From Tieghemiomyces parasiticus (lineage: Eukaryota; Kickxellomycota; Dimargaritomycetes; Dimargaritales; Dimargaritaceae), in contig JANBPT010000215.1 in the NCBI GenBank assembly GCA_027575765.1, positions 1 to 55,175 on the forward strand: a stretch of DNA of 55,175 nt, given 5' to 3'. The notes under the pieces are model-generated. The model searched no databases. It was not told where the DNA came from and saw only the letters and a program-made list of their open reading frames with translations. Positions 1 to 11,465 of the stretch are shown one piece after another (positions within the stretch are counted from its first letter, which is position 1; each line of letters begins with the position of its first letter). The position numbers were made by a program, and so were the translations under genes.

Positions 1-1744
1 TATATTTAATATCGAAGTGGTTACTAAGACCGCTGTTAATCTAGAGGTGAACTACAAAGAGTAGGTCACCGGAGAATTGGAGAAGGGGTATTGAAGCGTG
101 CTGTCTCTGCGTCGGCCCTTGCTCGGCCCTTACACGGTAGAAGGATGATTCCTCCCAGGGCTGATTGTCAACCCCTCTGTCATTAATAATGGCCGAGAAT
201 CGGGCTGGTATGTGAACGGAGGATGCAGGATGATATTGGACAAGGGTCTGAGAGGGAGGCCACTGTGGTAGCGCCATCGCATAGAGACTTCAAGGGATCG
301 TATCCTGGCAAGCTTATTCGATAAAAATACCGGCTAAATTACCGTCCACTCATTGATAATGAGCTCTCGGAAGTCGGTATCATGATTTGCGCAATCTATT
401 TCTTTGTTACCCTGGTTCGCTTGGATTGATGCGGCTCAATCTCTGCGTCCCTCAACTCGTTATCATCATCCGGTGGTGGGATCTCCCGTTGAATGGATTA
501 CAGGAAAGCGGGTTGCTTCGTCCATCACGACAAAGCCGAGGTGGGGGGAGTGAAGCTATCGACTTCGGTCACACTGGCTAAACGAGATGGAGTGCTCCTA
601 GATGTATCACTACTTCACCCGCTCCTCCTCTCCCCTCCTTTACCGTCTGGATTCTACGGATTCGCCCCAATTGATATCATCTTTACTTTTGTACTGGGTG
701 GTGATGATATGTTGCAGCCTTATCGTACAAGCAAATTTTGCTCACACCGAAGGGTATTAATATCTGATGATGCCGTCCTTTTATAACTACAACCCTCCTG
801 GGGGTCTCAAATTTTTACTGGTAGTGCGCCTTGTGCTCTTCGTAATACCAGCGATAGCCAACGACGACCGTGCTATCTATACCATCGTTACTGGCACTTA
901 TGGCGTGATACCTCCTAAATGTTGGAGAGAATATTAGTGTTTCACACTAGGAAACAGCCCAGACCATACCCCTGCCTTCAGTTAACCGAGTAATACATCA
1001 CCCAACACCCGCTAGCTTCGTGGTAAGCGCATTTCACACCGACACCTTGTACGGGCCCTAATTACCAAGCAATTGCCGGTCTAGATTGTCCATCTCGTCT
1101 AAATGTACGGGGTTATTGGGTCATCGCTGGCGTTCAAAAGATTTTCATTACTGATAATCGAAAATTGTTGTCCTGTCACCCAACCTTGGGCTACAGTTTC
1201 AGACAAGCGCGACTAAAAGCAAGACTTGGGGCCACAAGGTTTGATGGTAGAAACTGCGTTGACCATCCAACTGAGAGTCATTGTGAAGTATACAGCACGA
1301 TTAGACGTATGACCGCGACCTTTTCCTCGTTCACTCCTATGCGAGAACACCTTCGCCGTAATCATTTCGGGTCCAACGTGCAGGTTTCAACCTGTCCTCC
1401 AAAGGTCAAGGTTCGATTATGCAGACGGGCGTATTTATGTGAACACATCATTATCAATTTGGGGAGACAATAGGGAGGGAGAAAAACAACAGATAAGCGA
1501 GGCATTAAAAGAGCACTTAAAAGCCCGTTACAAGTCAGCCGCTGTTTCGTGCGTCACATGGAGCATGTTAGAGTTCAGCAATCGTCGTGGGATGGCGGGT
1601 GGAGAGAGACTTCACCGACTTGCTGCTACTCGCCCGTCCCTATTGACATGGTTAATAAAAAATGAAACAAGGAGAATCAGGTGTCAACACGGAAAACCGA
1701 CAGCTCACCATCATTATCATTAGGGGAGTGATCATCAGACTCAT
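1..1744. other. intergenic, no gene seen
   Basis: No reading frame here has an ATG start, fungal-like codon use and recognisable protein content. The short open frames are scattered over both strands and look random. The base composition is more AT-rich than the neighbouring nucleoporin gene. No tRNA-like T-loop with matching stems was found. The right part lies downstream of the nucleoporin stop codon, so it should hold that gene's 3' untranslated region. Confidence 0.6.
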
Positions 1745-4700
1745 TTAGCGACGAGTACGACGTGGCCGAGCAATCTTACGACCAGCCAAGTTGGTTGTCG
1801 AGGCCGTATTGGCGCCAGGAGAGGCGCCCATCGTACCACTGGAGAACTGGAGCGACGGACTGCCCAGCGGGGTACCCTGGGCCGAGGGCGGGTTCGAAGC
1901 GCCAAAATTAAAGGTCGGAGTGGCTCCGCCGGCACCTACGTTGAATCCACCCGAGAAGGCCGAGGGAGTCGTTGACCCGGGATTCGTACCCCCACTGGCC
2001 GTGGCAACCGAAGGCGTGGCGGCGCCGAAGGCGAATGGTGTTGCAGGTTTCGCGGCAGAGCCAAACATACCACCGGCGGACGGGGCAATGGCCGAGGACG
2101 ATGCATTAAAGCTGAAATTGGTACTCGGCGCTGCCGTCCCCGCTGGACTGGCGGCTCCGCTGCCAAAGGCCGGGGTAGACGCACCACTGCCAAACCCGCC
2201 AAACACTGAGGGGGCGGTGCCCGTGCCAAAGGCCGGCGGCTTCTCAGCGGTTGGGGTAGCAGCGACGCTTCCAAATTTGGAGGAGGTGGCTGGCTTAGCA
2301 CCACCAAAGTTGAAACCAGACGAGAAGGCGTTCGGGGTCGTAGTGGCGGTCCCGGAGGCACTATTGCCAAACGTGAAGCTATTACTACCGCTGCCGACAG
2401 CACTAAAAGCCGGGGTGGCGGGCTTGGCTGCGTTGCCAAAAGAGAAAGCTGAGGCAGGAGCCACTACGGGCGCCGCGTTGGCGACACTGCCCAGGACTGG
2501 AACCACGGGGGCACTTGCAGGCGACTCCAACATCGAGTCCGTGCTCATCTCATTCTCCTGGGTCGAACTGCCACTGGTCGTGGCGGCTGGGGTACCGAAG
2601 CCGGAAAATTTTACGGGCGTTGCGATGGTAGTAGCGGTGGTGACGGGAACGGCCGAAGTGGCTGCCACACCGCCGAAAGCGAAGGTAGGTGTCGCCGAAC
2701 TGGTCTGCATCGTGGCAGGGGTGGTGGCGGACGAGTTCGTCGTACCATTAAATGAAAAGACCGGTGCCGCCGTCTTGTCGGACGCCGCAGCAGCGGTTGA
2801 CGCACCGAAAATAGACGGGGACGGCGCGGCAGCTGAAGTTGAGTTGGCGGGTAGACCAAAGGCAGGCGATTTTGGTAGCGAGCCCGCACTGTTGATGCCG
2901 AATTTAAGCGGGGTATCGGCAGTGCCGGTCTGGGCTGTCGCCGCCTTCTTTGCTACAGCACTCGAGGCCTCGGTCTTAGTTTCGGCCGTGAAGGTAGGCA
3001 GTGTTGCTAAACCAAAACCAACTGTGGCCGATGAGCCGAAGCCGCCAAAACCACCGCCCGAGGAAGCTGTACTACCAAAGGCCGACGGAGTGGCATTAGA
3101 GCCAAGCGTGGGTGCCGCGGCCGATGAGGTCGGAGCGTTAAAGAGGTCCGGAGTTGCCTTGGCTGGTTCAGCGCCGGAAACTGTATCAGACTTGGGTTCG
3201 GCCTCCGGAGTGACCGGCGTTACGGCTAGCGGCTTGAACGTAATGGCGGGTGCAGTAGTCGGAGCCGCACTAGTCATGGTGGGCGGTATGGCGGCAGCGG
3301 CGGTTGAGGCCTGACCGAATCCGGAGAAGGGCAGAGGCTGAGACTTGGCGTCAGCCGTGGTAGAAAATGCGGATGAGACTGGAGTAGGTGCGGTGGAGCC
3401 GAATCCCGTGGGCACCTTGAAGCCACCAAAATTCGGCGTGGCGGTAGTAGTACTGCCGATAGCGGTTGAAGTTTCCCCAGCCGATTTGACCGGGGAAAGG
3501 GTGGTACCAGCGCCAAACCTGGACGTGGCACCAAAGGATGGCGCGGCTTCAAATGCCGGCGCGGAAGACTTGGCAGGTTCTGAGGAGGAGGCCGACTGGT
3601 TTACCTCGAACGGTCGGTCAGTCGGAGGCTTACCAAACCCGCTGAAAGTCTTGGTGCTGACCGAGCCGCCACGACCGCGTAAAAAGTTGGCGCCGAATGG
3701 GTGAGCACCGTCAGTGGCGGGCGCCGATTGCTCGGGGCTGGGGACTGCGGTCTTCTTACTGTCAGGGTTTGGAGCAGTAATAGGAGCGCCATCAAATGAA
3801 GTCGCCGGCTTGGACGTCGCAAACGAACTCGGGGCTTCCGGAGCCGAGGTGGAGGCCATCTTGAAGCTCGCCGGGGCCTGGCGGGTGGCAGCTTCCGCAA
3901 GTGGGGTCTCCGCCGGCTGGGTGGCCGATAGACCCAATATGGGTACGGGCGGCACGTTACGGAGTTGCTCCAGCTCATCGTCGTCGTCGGACAAGTCGAG
4001 GCATGCCGAAAATTTCCAACGGACGACAGCGGGTGCTTTGGCATGCACGCGAGTGGTGTATCCGCGTGCCTTGCGCGAAGAGGCCGGGCCCACGGCGAAT
4101 GGGGCATCGATACCCACAGAAGCGGCACTAGAGGCACCAGGCCTGGCTGTGGCGGCGCGATGTGATGCTGAAGGCCGGCAGATCGAGGCGCTATTGCGGC
4201 GACCGCCGGAACGCTCCTCCGACCCCTCCGAGAGAGCGGCAGAGGGTACACGGCCCTCGGAAGTGGTGGTCTGTACCGAGGGTTTACGCGGGCGGGTGCC
4301 ATACGGTTGACCAGCGGCCATCGACACCGAGCCCTTGCGACCCGTTCGCCGGCGGCCTTCTTCGGCCCGGGACCCCCGACTGCTACGTGGCTGGGATGCA
4401 GGGGCCGTGTTGCGGTAGTCATAATCTTCACCTTTCTCCGGGGCCATGTCTTCGCTATCTGAGAGTCGTGATCCAACCGAGTCCTGGCCGACGTTCGCGT
4501 TGAGCGCCCGCTCGCCGCGACGGGGGGCTGCCTGGTGTGACCTGGAAGGTACAAAGGGGATTCCCGGGGCTGCATCTAGGGCCTCGAGAATGCGGGCTGC
4601 GTTAAAAGGGGACTGATTGGCCCCGGCCCGGCCGGTGGAGAGTCGGGTGAGATGTGGCAGGCGGTCGAGCGGGCCCGTGGCGGGAGTCGCGGCACCAGCG

Positions 4701-5581
4701 GAGGCCGAGGTTGAATGGGTCGCGTTACCCTGGGGACTATAAGGATAGCGGTAGATTTGGCTGCGGATCTTGTGCAGAGGCACCATCCGGCGGTTGTGCG
4801 CAAATGGCGACAGGGTAGGCGTGGATTGATTTTCTGTGTCGGGCACAAAATCCGTAGCTAGGGTACGGCGCCGCTTGGCCATCTGTTCGGGACTGCCGCG
4901 CCCCGCAAACCGTACGCGGCTAGCCTTGTCACGGCCGCTGCGCTCCCGTTTGCGCTCGAGTGGTGGCTCCTCCTCGCTCTCGACGGCAGTAGGGTCGGCT
5001 GGATCTTCCCCGACTGCGGATGGGCTTGGCAGACTCACTGCGGGGTTGGTGTCACGCGGTACTGGTGCAGCCAAGGGTCGAGAATCGCCGTTCTGACTCG
5101 CTAGATCCAAGGGGATGGATGTCAGAGACGATACACGGTGCTTGGGACTAGCAGCGGCAGCCAGGCTTAGGCGGCTGTTAACTTTAAGTGCGTACCGTGG
5201 ATCACGACCCCAGGTGCGCTGCCGGGGCAACGTGGCCAGGCCTGTGCCGAGTACCCGGGTGTTGGGCGTTCTTGCCGTGCCGGCGTTAGGGAAAAAAGGT
5301 ACCTCACGCGACTGGACCGGCGACGTACCAGGTGAGTCGGGTGGCGTACCGTCGCTAGCTGAATCCAGCCGGCGGTGGGACGATGAATCGCCGTCGGTCA
5401 TCCACCGCAACGGGGTGCTCACGAGTGACTTGATAGTTCCGAAGAGCCCGCTGGGGGTCGCGGGAGTGACTGGTGACGCCGCCTCAGCCGCCGACGTCCG
5501 GTGGGTTCGGAGGTACGGTTTAGCGCTCATCCGCTCGGTGCGACGCGACCGGCCAGAGCTGAGGACGGGGGTGGTCGGCAT
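1745..5581 (-). CDS. FG-repeat nucleoporin, Nup1/Nup153-like
   Basis: Single-exon gene for a 1278-residue nuclear pore protein. FG nucleoporins line the pore channel and bind karyopherins through Phe-Gly repeats. From about residue 600 to the end the protein is a low-complexity Ser/Thr/Ala/Pro matrix with dozens of FG, GFG and FxFG motifs such as FSFG, FTFG, FNFG, FAFG and GGFGGFG. Residues 46-61 (LFGTIKSLVSTPLRWM) look like an amphipathic helix of the kind that docks Nup1/Nup60/Nup153 on the inner nuclear membrane. A basic cluster near residue 215 could be a nuclear localisation signal. The last residues, GRKIARPRRTRR, form a basic tail that, from memory, resembles the ends of Nup1/Nup153-class basket nucleoporins. 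The middle third is disordered. The start is the first ATG of the frame; another Met lies 17 residues in. The class is clear from composition; the exact orthologue is inference. Confidence 0.87.
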   Translation of the reverse strand: MPTTPVLSSGRSRRTERMSAKPYLRTHRTSAAEAASPVTPATPSGLFGTIKSLVSTPLRWMTDGDSSSHRRLDSASDGTPPDSPGTSPVQSREVPFFPNAGTARTPNTRVLGTGLATLPRQRTWGRDPRYALKVNSRLSLAAAASPKHRVSSLTSIPLDLASQNGDSRPLAAPVPRDTNPAVSLPSPSAVGEDPADPTAVESEEEPPLERKRERSGRDKASRVRFAGRGSPEQMAKRRRTLATDFVPDTENQSTPTLSPFAHNRRMVPLHKIRSQIYRYPYSPQGNATHSTSASAGAATPATGPLDRLPHLTRLSTGRAGANQSPFNAARILEALDAAPGIPFVPSRSHQAAPRRGERALNANVGQDSVGSRLSDSEDMAPEKGEDYDYRNTAPASQPRSSRGSRAEEGRRRTGRKGSVSMAAGQPYGTRPRKPSVQTTTSEGRVPSAALSEGSEERSGGRRNSASICRPSASHRAATARPGASSAASVGIDAPFAVGPASSRKARGYTTRVHAKAPAVVRWKFSACLDLSDDDDELEQLRNVPPVPILGLSATQPAETPLAEAATRQAPASFKMASTSAPEAPSSFATSKPATSFDGAPITAPNPDSKKTAVPSPEQSAPATDGAHPFGANFLRGRGGSVSTKTFSGFGKPPTDRPFEVNQSASSSEPAKSSAPAFEAAPSFGATSRFGAGTTLSPVKSAGETSTAIGSTTTATPNFGGFKVPTGFGSTAPTPVSSAFSTTADAKSQPLPFSGFGQASTAAAAIPPTMTSAAPTTAPAITFKPLAVTPVTPEAEPKSDTVSGAEPAKATPDLFNAPTSSAAAPTLGSNATPSAFGSTASSGGGFGGFGSSATVGFGLATLPTFTAETKTEASSAVAKKAATAQTGTADTPLKFGINSAGSLPKSPAFGLPANSTSAAAPSPSIFGASTAAAASDKTAAPVFSFNGTTNSSATTPATMQTSSATPTFAFGGVAATSAVPVTTATTIATPVKFSGFGTPAATTSGSSTQENEMSTDSMLESPASAPVVPVLGSVANAAPVVAPASAFSFGNAAKPATPAFSAVGSGSNSFTFGNSASGTATTTPNAFSSGFNFGGAKPATSSKFGSVAATPTAEKPPAFGTGTAPSVFGGFGSGASTPAFGSGAASPAGTAAPSTNFSFNASSSAIAPSAGGMFGSAAKPATPFAFGAATPSVATASGGTNPGSTTPSAFSGGFNVGAGGATPTFNFGASNPPSAQGTPLGSPSLQFSSGTMGASPGANTASTTNLAGRKIARPRRTRR

Positions 5582-6996
5582 TGCGGGTGGTTGATTGGCT
5601 AGGGTCAGGCAGGCAATCTGGCAGCGAGGGGGACGGTGGATGAGTGAAAAAAAAGCGAAAAAGAGTGAGAATAACGTTAGTTTCTACGCTTCCAAGGGGC
5701 CGAATAGAGAGGTGTGACGTCAAGTAGGTAGCGGCGTAGTTTAGCCAATCAATGATGAGAAAAGGGAATCAAAGACGGTTGCAATGTGAGCCTTTTAAAA
5801 CATGGCGTACGCTGTGCTACGCGACCACTATGACAGGAAGGGCGAAGGATATTTCGCTGGTAACCCAGAGGCCGACGATAAGCGGTAACTCAAAGAAAAA
5901 AGCCCATACGAAAACTCTTGGAGAACGAGGGCTCATTCGGCAGGGTATACTGACGGCGACACAGGAACAACAGTGTGTGGCGGCCTTGGTAATTTAATAC
6001 ATACCGAATGGACGCTACTGAAGCGGAATCAGCGTATTGACGACCGGCCGTGGTATAGGGGTCGGCTAGTGGAGCGTTGGTTGCCTGGTGTTTAGCTGAC
6101 TGGACAAGCAAACCGTCCGCGAAGGTGACCACCTCAAAAAGAAAATTGAAAATGACAAATAACAAATAGCTAAAGGACAAGAGAATTCAAAAAAAAAGCT
6201 GGGTAGATGGCAAGCTCAGATGTATGCGAACACAAGTAGATTAGCCAACACGGTCGAAGCTATGGCATTAGGCGGAAGTTAAAGGGTCACACGCCCTGCA
6301 GCCGGAGTTGGGCACTGAAAAAAAAAGCCAATATATGGAATAGGAGTTGACCCGCGGCAGGGCGATACAAGTTAGGAAACGCCATCATCGCCTGCTGGAC
6401 CAACCAGCTGCCGTATATGTCTCTAGTGGATCGACCATTCCATAGATGGCTTTGCAGCCGAGCCTCTGACATAATTCCTACTCCTTATATCCTTGGGGGA
6501 GAAGCAGAGGGCGCGAGAAGGTGTAAATACTTTGGCGGTTTACCACCACAGGGTCGTAATACAACCAGATCGTCAACTGACCCACCACCATCTTGCCTGG
6601 GGCCAACGTGGAAAATAATAAAATAGGCCGTTCGCCCATTAGAACGGCGTGGAGGCAAATAAATGAGGACCATGGGCCAAGTAGTGGACCCATTTTCACC
6701 TATGGCCCTATGACCACATCTCATGTGCCATACATACGTTCACCATCTGTGGCAACGTAATCGGTCGGGTCAGCAGTGGAGGATAAGATGGCATTGCTCA
6801 CGTGACGCCCGCCCGTGACAGCCAAGCCAGAGAATGGTGGCCGATTGAATTGCACCACGGAAGTGGTAGGCCAGTCCACGATTACCATTGTCGCCACTCT
6901 TGCTTGACTTGACATGTAGCCACATAAATTATATTATTTTCAACTTAACAGCACAGGGTTTTACCGATCTGATCTTATGAATATAACAGTAAACCC
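5582..6996. other. intergenic between nucleoporin and GCP5
   Basis: About 1.4 kb upstream of the nucleoporin start and downstream of the GCP5 stop. No convincing coding frame was found. An A-rich tract (5648-5655 and nearby) lies just upstream of the nucleoporin ATG on the opposite strand. The remaining short frames show no family resemblance and no consistent codon bias. Confidence 0.55.
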
Positions 6997-9900
6997 TCAG
7001 CCGGCCAGGGCCAGTGCCAATGCCTGGATGCTGTCGAGGTCGGGTCGCTTGGAGGAAATCTGCAAAATGTTCACGACGAAGTCGCGGGTCCGGATGAATT
7101 CCGTGTCCAGTTGGCCGAGACGGAGCAGGAGACGGTCACGTGCGGCAAGGACTTCATCAATAGGCGCTGAAGTGACAAGATCGGATGTCACTTTGGTGGG
7201 GTCGTACGTGAGCACCTCAGGGTGAGTGGCCGCCAGATGGACAAACCCCGTATAAAGCTCGTGGAACTGCGGAACCAGTTGGACGAGACTGGCCAAGTTC
7301 TTGTGAACGATGGATGACTGGGCCACGGGGAAGAGACGGCATGGTGGCAATAATGCGGTTAGCTATGCCGTGTCTAGACGGCAGCCAACACCATCAGGAA
7401 GTGGGGTCAGCCATCATTACTATCCGGTTAACACAGCTACTTACCTTACTGTCTAAAAAGCACTTGGAAGTGAGAGCATCCCCGAATGCTGTCACCTTGG
7501 CCACGATTGCTGTAAACGAGAGCGGATAGTTGGGGCCCGGAATCCACCGGTGCAGGTCAGCCTCCATGCGAGCACACTCCGTGTCGAGCACCTAGGTCAA
7601 CTCGTGGAGCAAAGGGTGAACAAGAATTAGTACTAACCTAATAAGAGGAACAGGTCGGGCAAATTATAATAATTAATATTTAAAAAAAGGCATCGCAGAC
7701 ATGAGCCGCGCACGCCGAGAGTAGATACTTACCGCAGACATGATGTAGTGACGCAACCCATTGATGAAGGCCAGTAGGCGGAGTCGGAGGCCGTAAAACT
7801 GGGCCATGTAGCGGTGGATGCGGCGCAAGTCCCGGCGGCGCTGAGCCCGGACGGCGCGCTCGCGGGTAGGTGGCGCCAGGGCGGCGATGCGTGGAGGCTT
7901 CACGTAATCCGGGCGGACGAGGAGGTGGCGGGCGTAATCGATCTGAAGCACCCACCGACCGATCTTCTGGCAGCTAAGCAGGAGCGAAGGGGTAAAGAAT
8001 ACCTGAAGCGAAGGTGGAAGCTAGCGATTGCGCGATAGAGAAAGGTAGGAGTCGGGGGGCAAAAGCCGATGAGTATCAAGGTGGCCAAACCCTGGATGGC
8101 CTGTCGAATACTGGGCCAGGCGCGGGCGCTAATCTATTTATCAACCGTCAGCTGTCAGCCTACCTGAAATTCAATCTTGAGCTGGTCGAGCATGCCGGAG
8201 AAGTTGAGGGGTCGGAGCTGGAAGATTGAAGCAGCCGCCACCGCCGGTGACCCCGTGATCCGGACATTAGAGACCGCTGACCGCCAGAGTGGAGACGCCT
8301 GGAGCAGCGACTCGGCCATGAAACTGTTTAATTCTGTCAGGAGGGGCGGCCCGGACTCTCCCGCCAGCCCACCGGAGCTACCTGAGGTAGTGGACCGACG
8401 CTGGAGGGTAAGACCGTAAAAGCGCCTGCGAAAGTAATCTAGCGAGGTACCATCGAAGATAAAGTAAAGGCAACGGAGCTGTTCAAATGTGGCGGCCCAG
8501 GGTACGGCCTGGTGGAACGCGCTCAGTAAAGTTGGCCCCTCCGTATTTTGCAGGTGGGCCAAAAAGTGGGCGATGCAGCTGCCCATGAGCGTCTGGAGGG
8601 GCTGAAAATCGGTGAAGGCAGAGGCAGGTCGCGCTGGGCTGGGCGGGTCAACCGGCTCGCCGGATTCTGCTGTAACCGGGTCTACGCCCGGCCGTTTGGG
8701 TTGGCGGACCTGAAAATGGTAGATGTCGGAGCTCGGCGGTGCCTCGTCCGCGGGGCCCTCTAGTGGTAGGTCAACGCCGGTGGGAGTAGAGTCAAGTTCG
8801 GGCATAGTTGGCTGAGTAGCGGAGAATTTGGTGTGGTACCGTTTCTTCACAAGACCATGCAGGTATGGTACCACGGCCGCTACCAAATCGTAAGCTGCAG
8901 GAGCGGCCTCAGATCGAGAGGGATTTAGGTAGCGTTGCTGCAGGTTCATCTCATGGCCGTAATCTAGTAGAGTAGATATGTGGGGACGCAGAAATTCGGG
9001 GATGTGGTCACCGGCGTTAAACTGGTCAGGGCACGAACTAAATGGGAAATATATGGGCGTGCGTGACATTAGGTTAGAGCATAACTAACAGTGCGCAGTG
9101 TCCAACTGCTAACGCGTAAACAGAAACGACCACTTAGAGAAAGGCGGCGGTATGATTCCGAAATGCGCACCAGGCGGCTTACCTGTGGATGGCTAGCTCG
9201 TCGAACGGGTCGCGTAGGGTTCCTGTGGTGAGCCAGTCAGACAGGATAGCGAGATATGGAGTGAGGGTGGCACACAGCAAATCCATCGCCAAGGGCCACT
9301 CCGGACCGGGCCGTTCGAGTTGTAGCCGAGCCGTCGATTGGACCAAGGTGTCGATCAACTGGGTGGTAAATGGCCTGGTAATGATATCTGGCAGTGGGTC
9401 CCCAGCAAGAGGTAGGATCTGGCGCACCAGTCGGTGGAGATAGTGGACGCGCAAACCCAACGAATGGAGTACTGTACGGAGTTTGAGCACAGACGTGAGC
9501 GGGGCGACCGACTCGTCGGCAGGAGTGCGCGTCTGGAAGAACGCCAGCTCCAGGTCGCGGAGTTCACGGTCGGCAGCGGTAAGGTGGGACCGGAGGGCCC
9601 ACCTGAAGGCTTGGATGGTGCGTGCAGCGGGGAACTTGAAATGCTGGACTCCAGTAGGGTCGGATGCACCCACAGCCTCCGACGGATTAAAATTGTCGAG
9701 TCCTTTATCAGTGGGCGTTGGGTCTGAAGCCCAGGCGCGCAGGGTGTTTAGCCGCGTAGCCAGCCGCAAGAACCAGGCCAAATGGTGACCCAGGGCGCTC
9801 CGAGTAAGATGTGTAAGCCGCAACCGCGGGGCACGTAACGATGATTCACTATCTATCGCCTTTGGCGACCCAAAGAGATGTGTGGGGTGACCGAAAAGCA

Positions 9901-10225
9901 ACTGGATAATCTCGCGGACCAAGATGGCCTCGTTGACGTAGGGCGCTGGATCGTGGACCTCGGTCGGTGGGAGTTCGAGCGCAGACCGGTAGTAAGCCAG
10001 GAGCGCAGGCTCCAACTCGTTCGGCTCGTAGAGTGAGAAATTGTTAGGAGGGTCGTCGGGGAACCCGGCAGGCGGAGTGGAGGACTCTGGGAGTGGGCAG
10101 GCTACGGCACGTTTGAGCCAATACAGCTGGGTGCGGAGCTCAGCCAGGGTGTCGCTGTACTGCGCATCGTCCCGCGTAGCGGGATCCCGCTGCCCGGGTG
10201 ACGAATGTGCGGGTGGCATGTGCAT
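6997..10225 (-). CDS. gamma-tubulin complex component GCP5 (five exons)
   Basis: Predicted exons, 5' to 3' on the minus strand: 10225-9183, 9037-8164, 8002-7733, 7591-7445 and 7317-6997. They join in frame (phases 2,0,0,0) into 884 residues. All introns are GT-AG, 127-161 bp. GCP proteins bind gamma-tubulin and build the ring complex that nucleates microtubules. The GRIP1 region starts near residue 97 (VNEAILVREIIQLLFG); it includes LRLTHLTRSALGHHL (136-150) and TIQAFRWALRSHL (203-215), which match GCP5 rather than GCP2/3/4 as I remember those families. Exon 2 continues with HIPEFLRPHI, a GCP hallmark, and carries a disordered Pro-rich insert. GRIP2 begins near residue 639 with FFTPSLLL and FINGLRHYIMS. 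The exon 2/3 joint is a few residues shorter than usual before the FTP motif, so that junction is the least certain. Family assignment is strong, subtype likely. Confidence 0.8.
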
Positions 10226-10943
10226 CGAGGGCGCTTGGCTTTAGGAGATGAGGTCAATGTTGCTGACGGATGCGGAAAGTGGCTAATGTAAGTCGGAACG
10301 AAATAAGTAGGCGGCAAGGTGGAAGCGCCTCTGAGGAGCTGCGCGGCGTGTGGTTAACTTGCGAATGTATGGCGTTGCTTGATCACCCGCTGTGGTAAAG
10401 TAAACATAAAGAGACTTCGACTGTGTAATATACGGCTAACCAGTAATAATGCTTTCGATTGCATCCAGAGCCTGAAGCAGCTCCCCTAATAGCAACCATA
10501 AAATGATGGAGGAGATATACTCTAGTCTTCAATACAAAATTTACAAGAACCAGAATCGGGATGTGGTCTAGTATCTTCTACTTTAGCATCGAACCGGCTG
10601 TTACATTAAAGGTTGCCCTTCTATCTCACTAGGATGGCGTAGTCTGAAACTCGAGCTACATTTACCAGGCGATTCGTGTGAGCCCAAATTAGATATTCTC
10701 ATTCTCTGACCAAGAAAATATAATGTATCTACACAGGTCAAACAACCCTGGGGGAGCTTTACAATCCCCTGTCTTGCCATAATTTGAGATCAACTAACCC
10801 TGCTTTACGTGGACCGTGGCTCTCTAGCCTATAACCCCCGGCTTGACCTCCGATCGGACAAAATTGGTGAGTTGGACGAGAGTAGGGTCTAGGCTGCACA
10901 AATGAATGGGATTCAACTTGCCAGTAAGCAGCTCACCTGAATA

Positions 10944-11239
10944 TAGTGCCCTTAAGGGAAACTATTACCAACCCAAATCTTTCGAGGCCACTTAGTGCCC
11001 GATACCGTGTCGATGGCGTTCTTCGTTAGTAACAGTCCAGCATATGAAAGTGTCTAGCTACTGCGCAAGATTCGGCTGGGTTGGGGGTATGCATAAGTGG
11101 CTTATCATGAGGACGAAATCGAACTCACCTGCCGGGGGGTTCGCCGGCAACTATTAATGGACCCAATCTGACAAGAATAATATAAAAAATCGCACTGGAG
11201 AAGAGACTAGCTACTAGTGCCCTGAGAGGAACGGCACTA
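10944..11239. repeat. three TAGTGCCC octamers, the last in a hairpin
   Basis: The octamer TAGTGCCC occurs exactly at 10944-10951, 10993-11000 and 11215-11222. The third copy forms one arm of a perfect 7-bp stem, TAGTGCC (11215-11221) with GGCACTA (11233-11239), around an 11-base loop. All are non-coding. A shared protein-binding site is possible but was not shown. Confidence 0.5.
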
Positions 11240-11422
11240 CATTGCAGCGATAACGAATTTACTTCTCTCCAGGTACTACCTGTGACCCCCTCCCCATTGT
11301 AATGGAGCCGTCATCACAGGACTGCTAAGGCGTGGATTTAGGGGACGACGGTGCGTCACTAGCGGCTTAATGATTATGAGGTGCTCTATTTTCACCGACC
11401 GCTGACGACACAGTGACTCACC

Positions 11423-11465
11423 CCTCTCCGCTGAGGAGAAAACGTACCCCTCCCCCGCCGAGGGG
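11423..11465. repeat. two adjacent C-rich hairpins
   Basis: The first hairpin pairs CCTC (11423-11426) with GAGG (11433-11436). The second pairs CCCCTC (11447-11452) with GAGGGG (11460-11465) around the loop CCCCGCC. They sit in non-coding DNA. The function is unknown and could be nothing more than base-composition noise. Confidence 0.4.

Noticed and set aside
1791..3314. 507-codon open frame on the plus strand across the nucleoporin
   Set aside because: It is antisense to FG-repeat DNA; its Val/Ala/Pro composition is the mirror of the repeat codons and has no family likeness.
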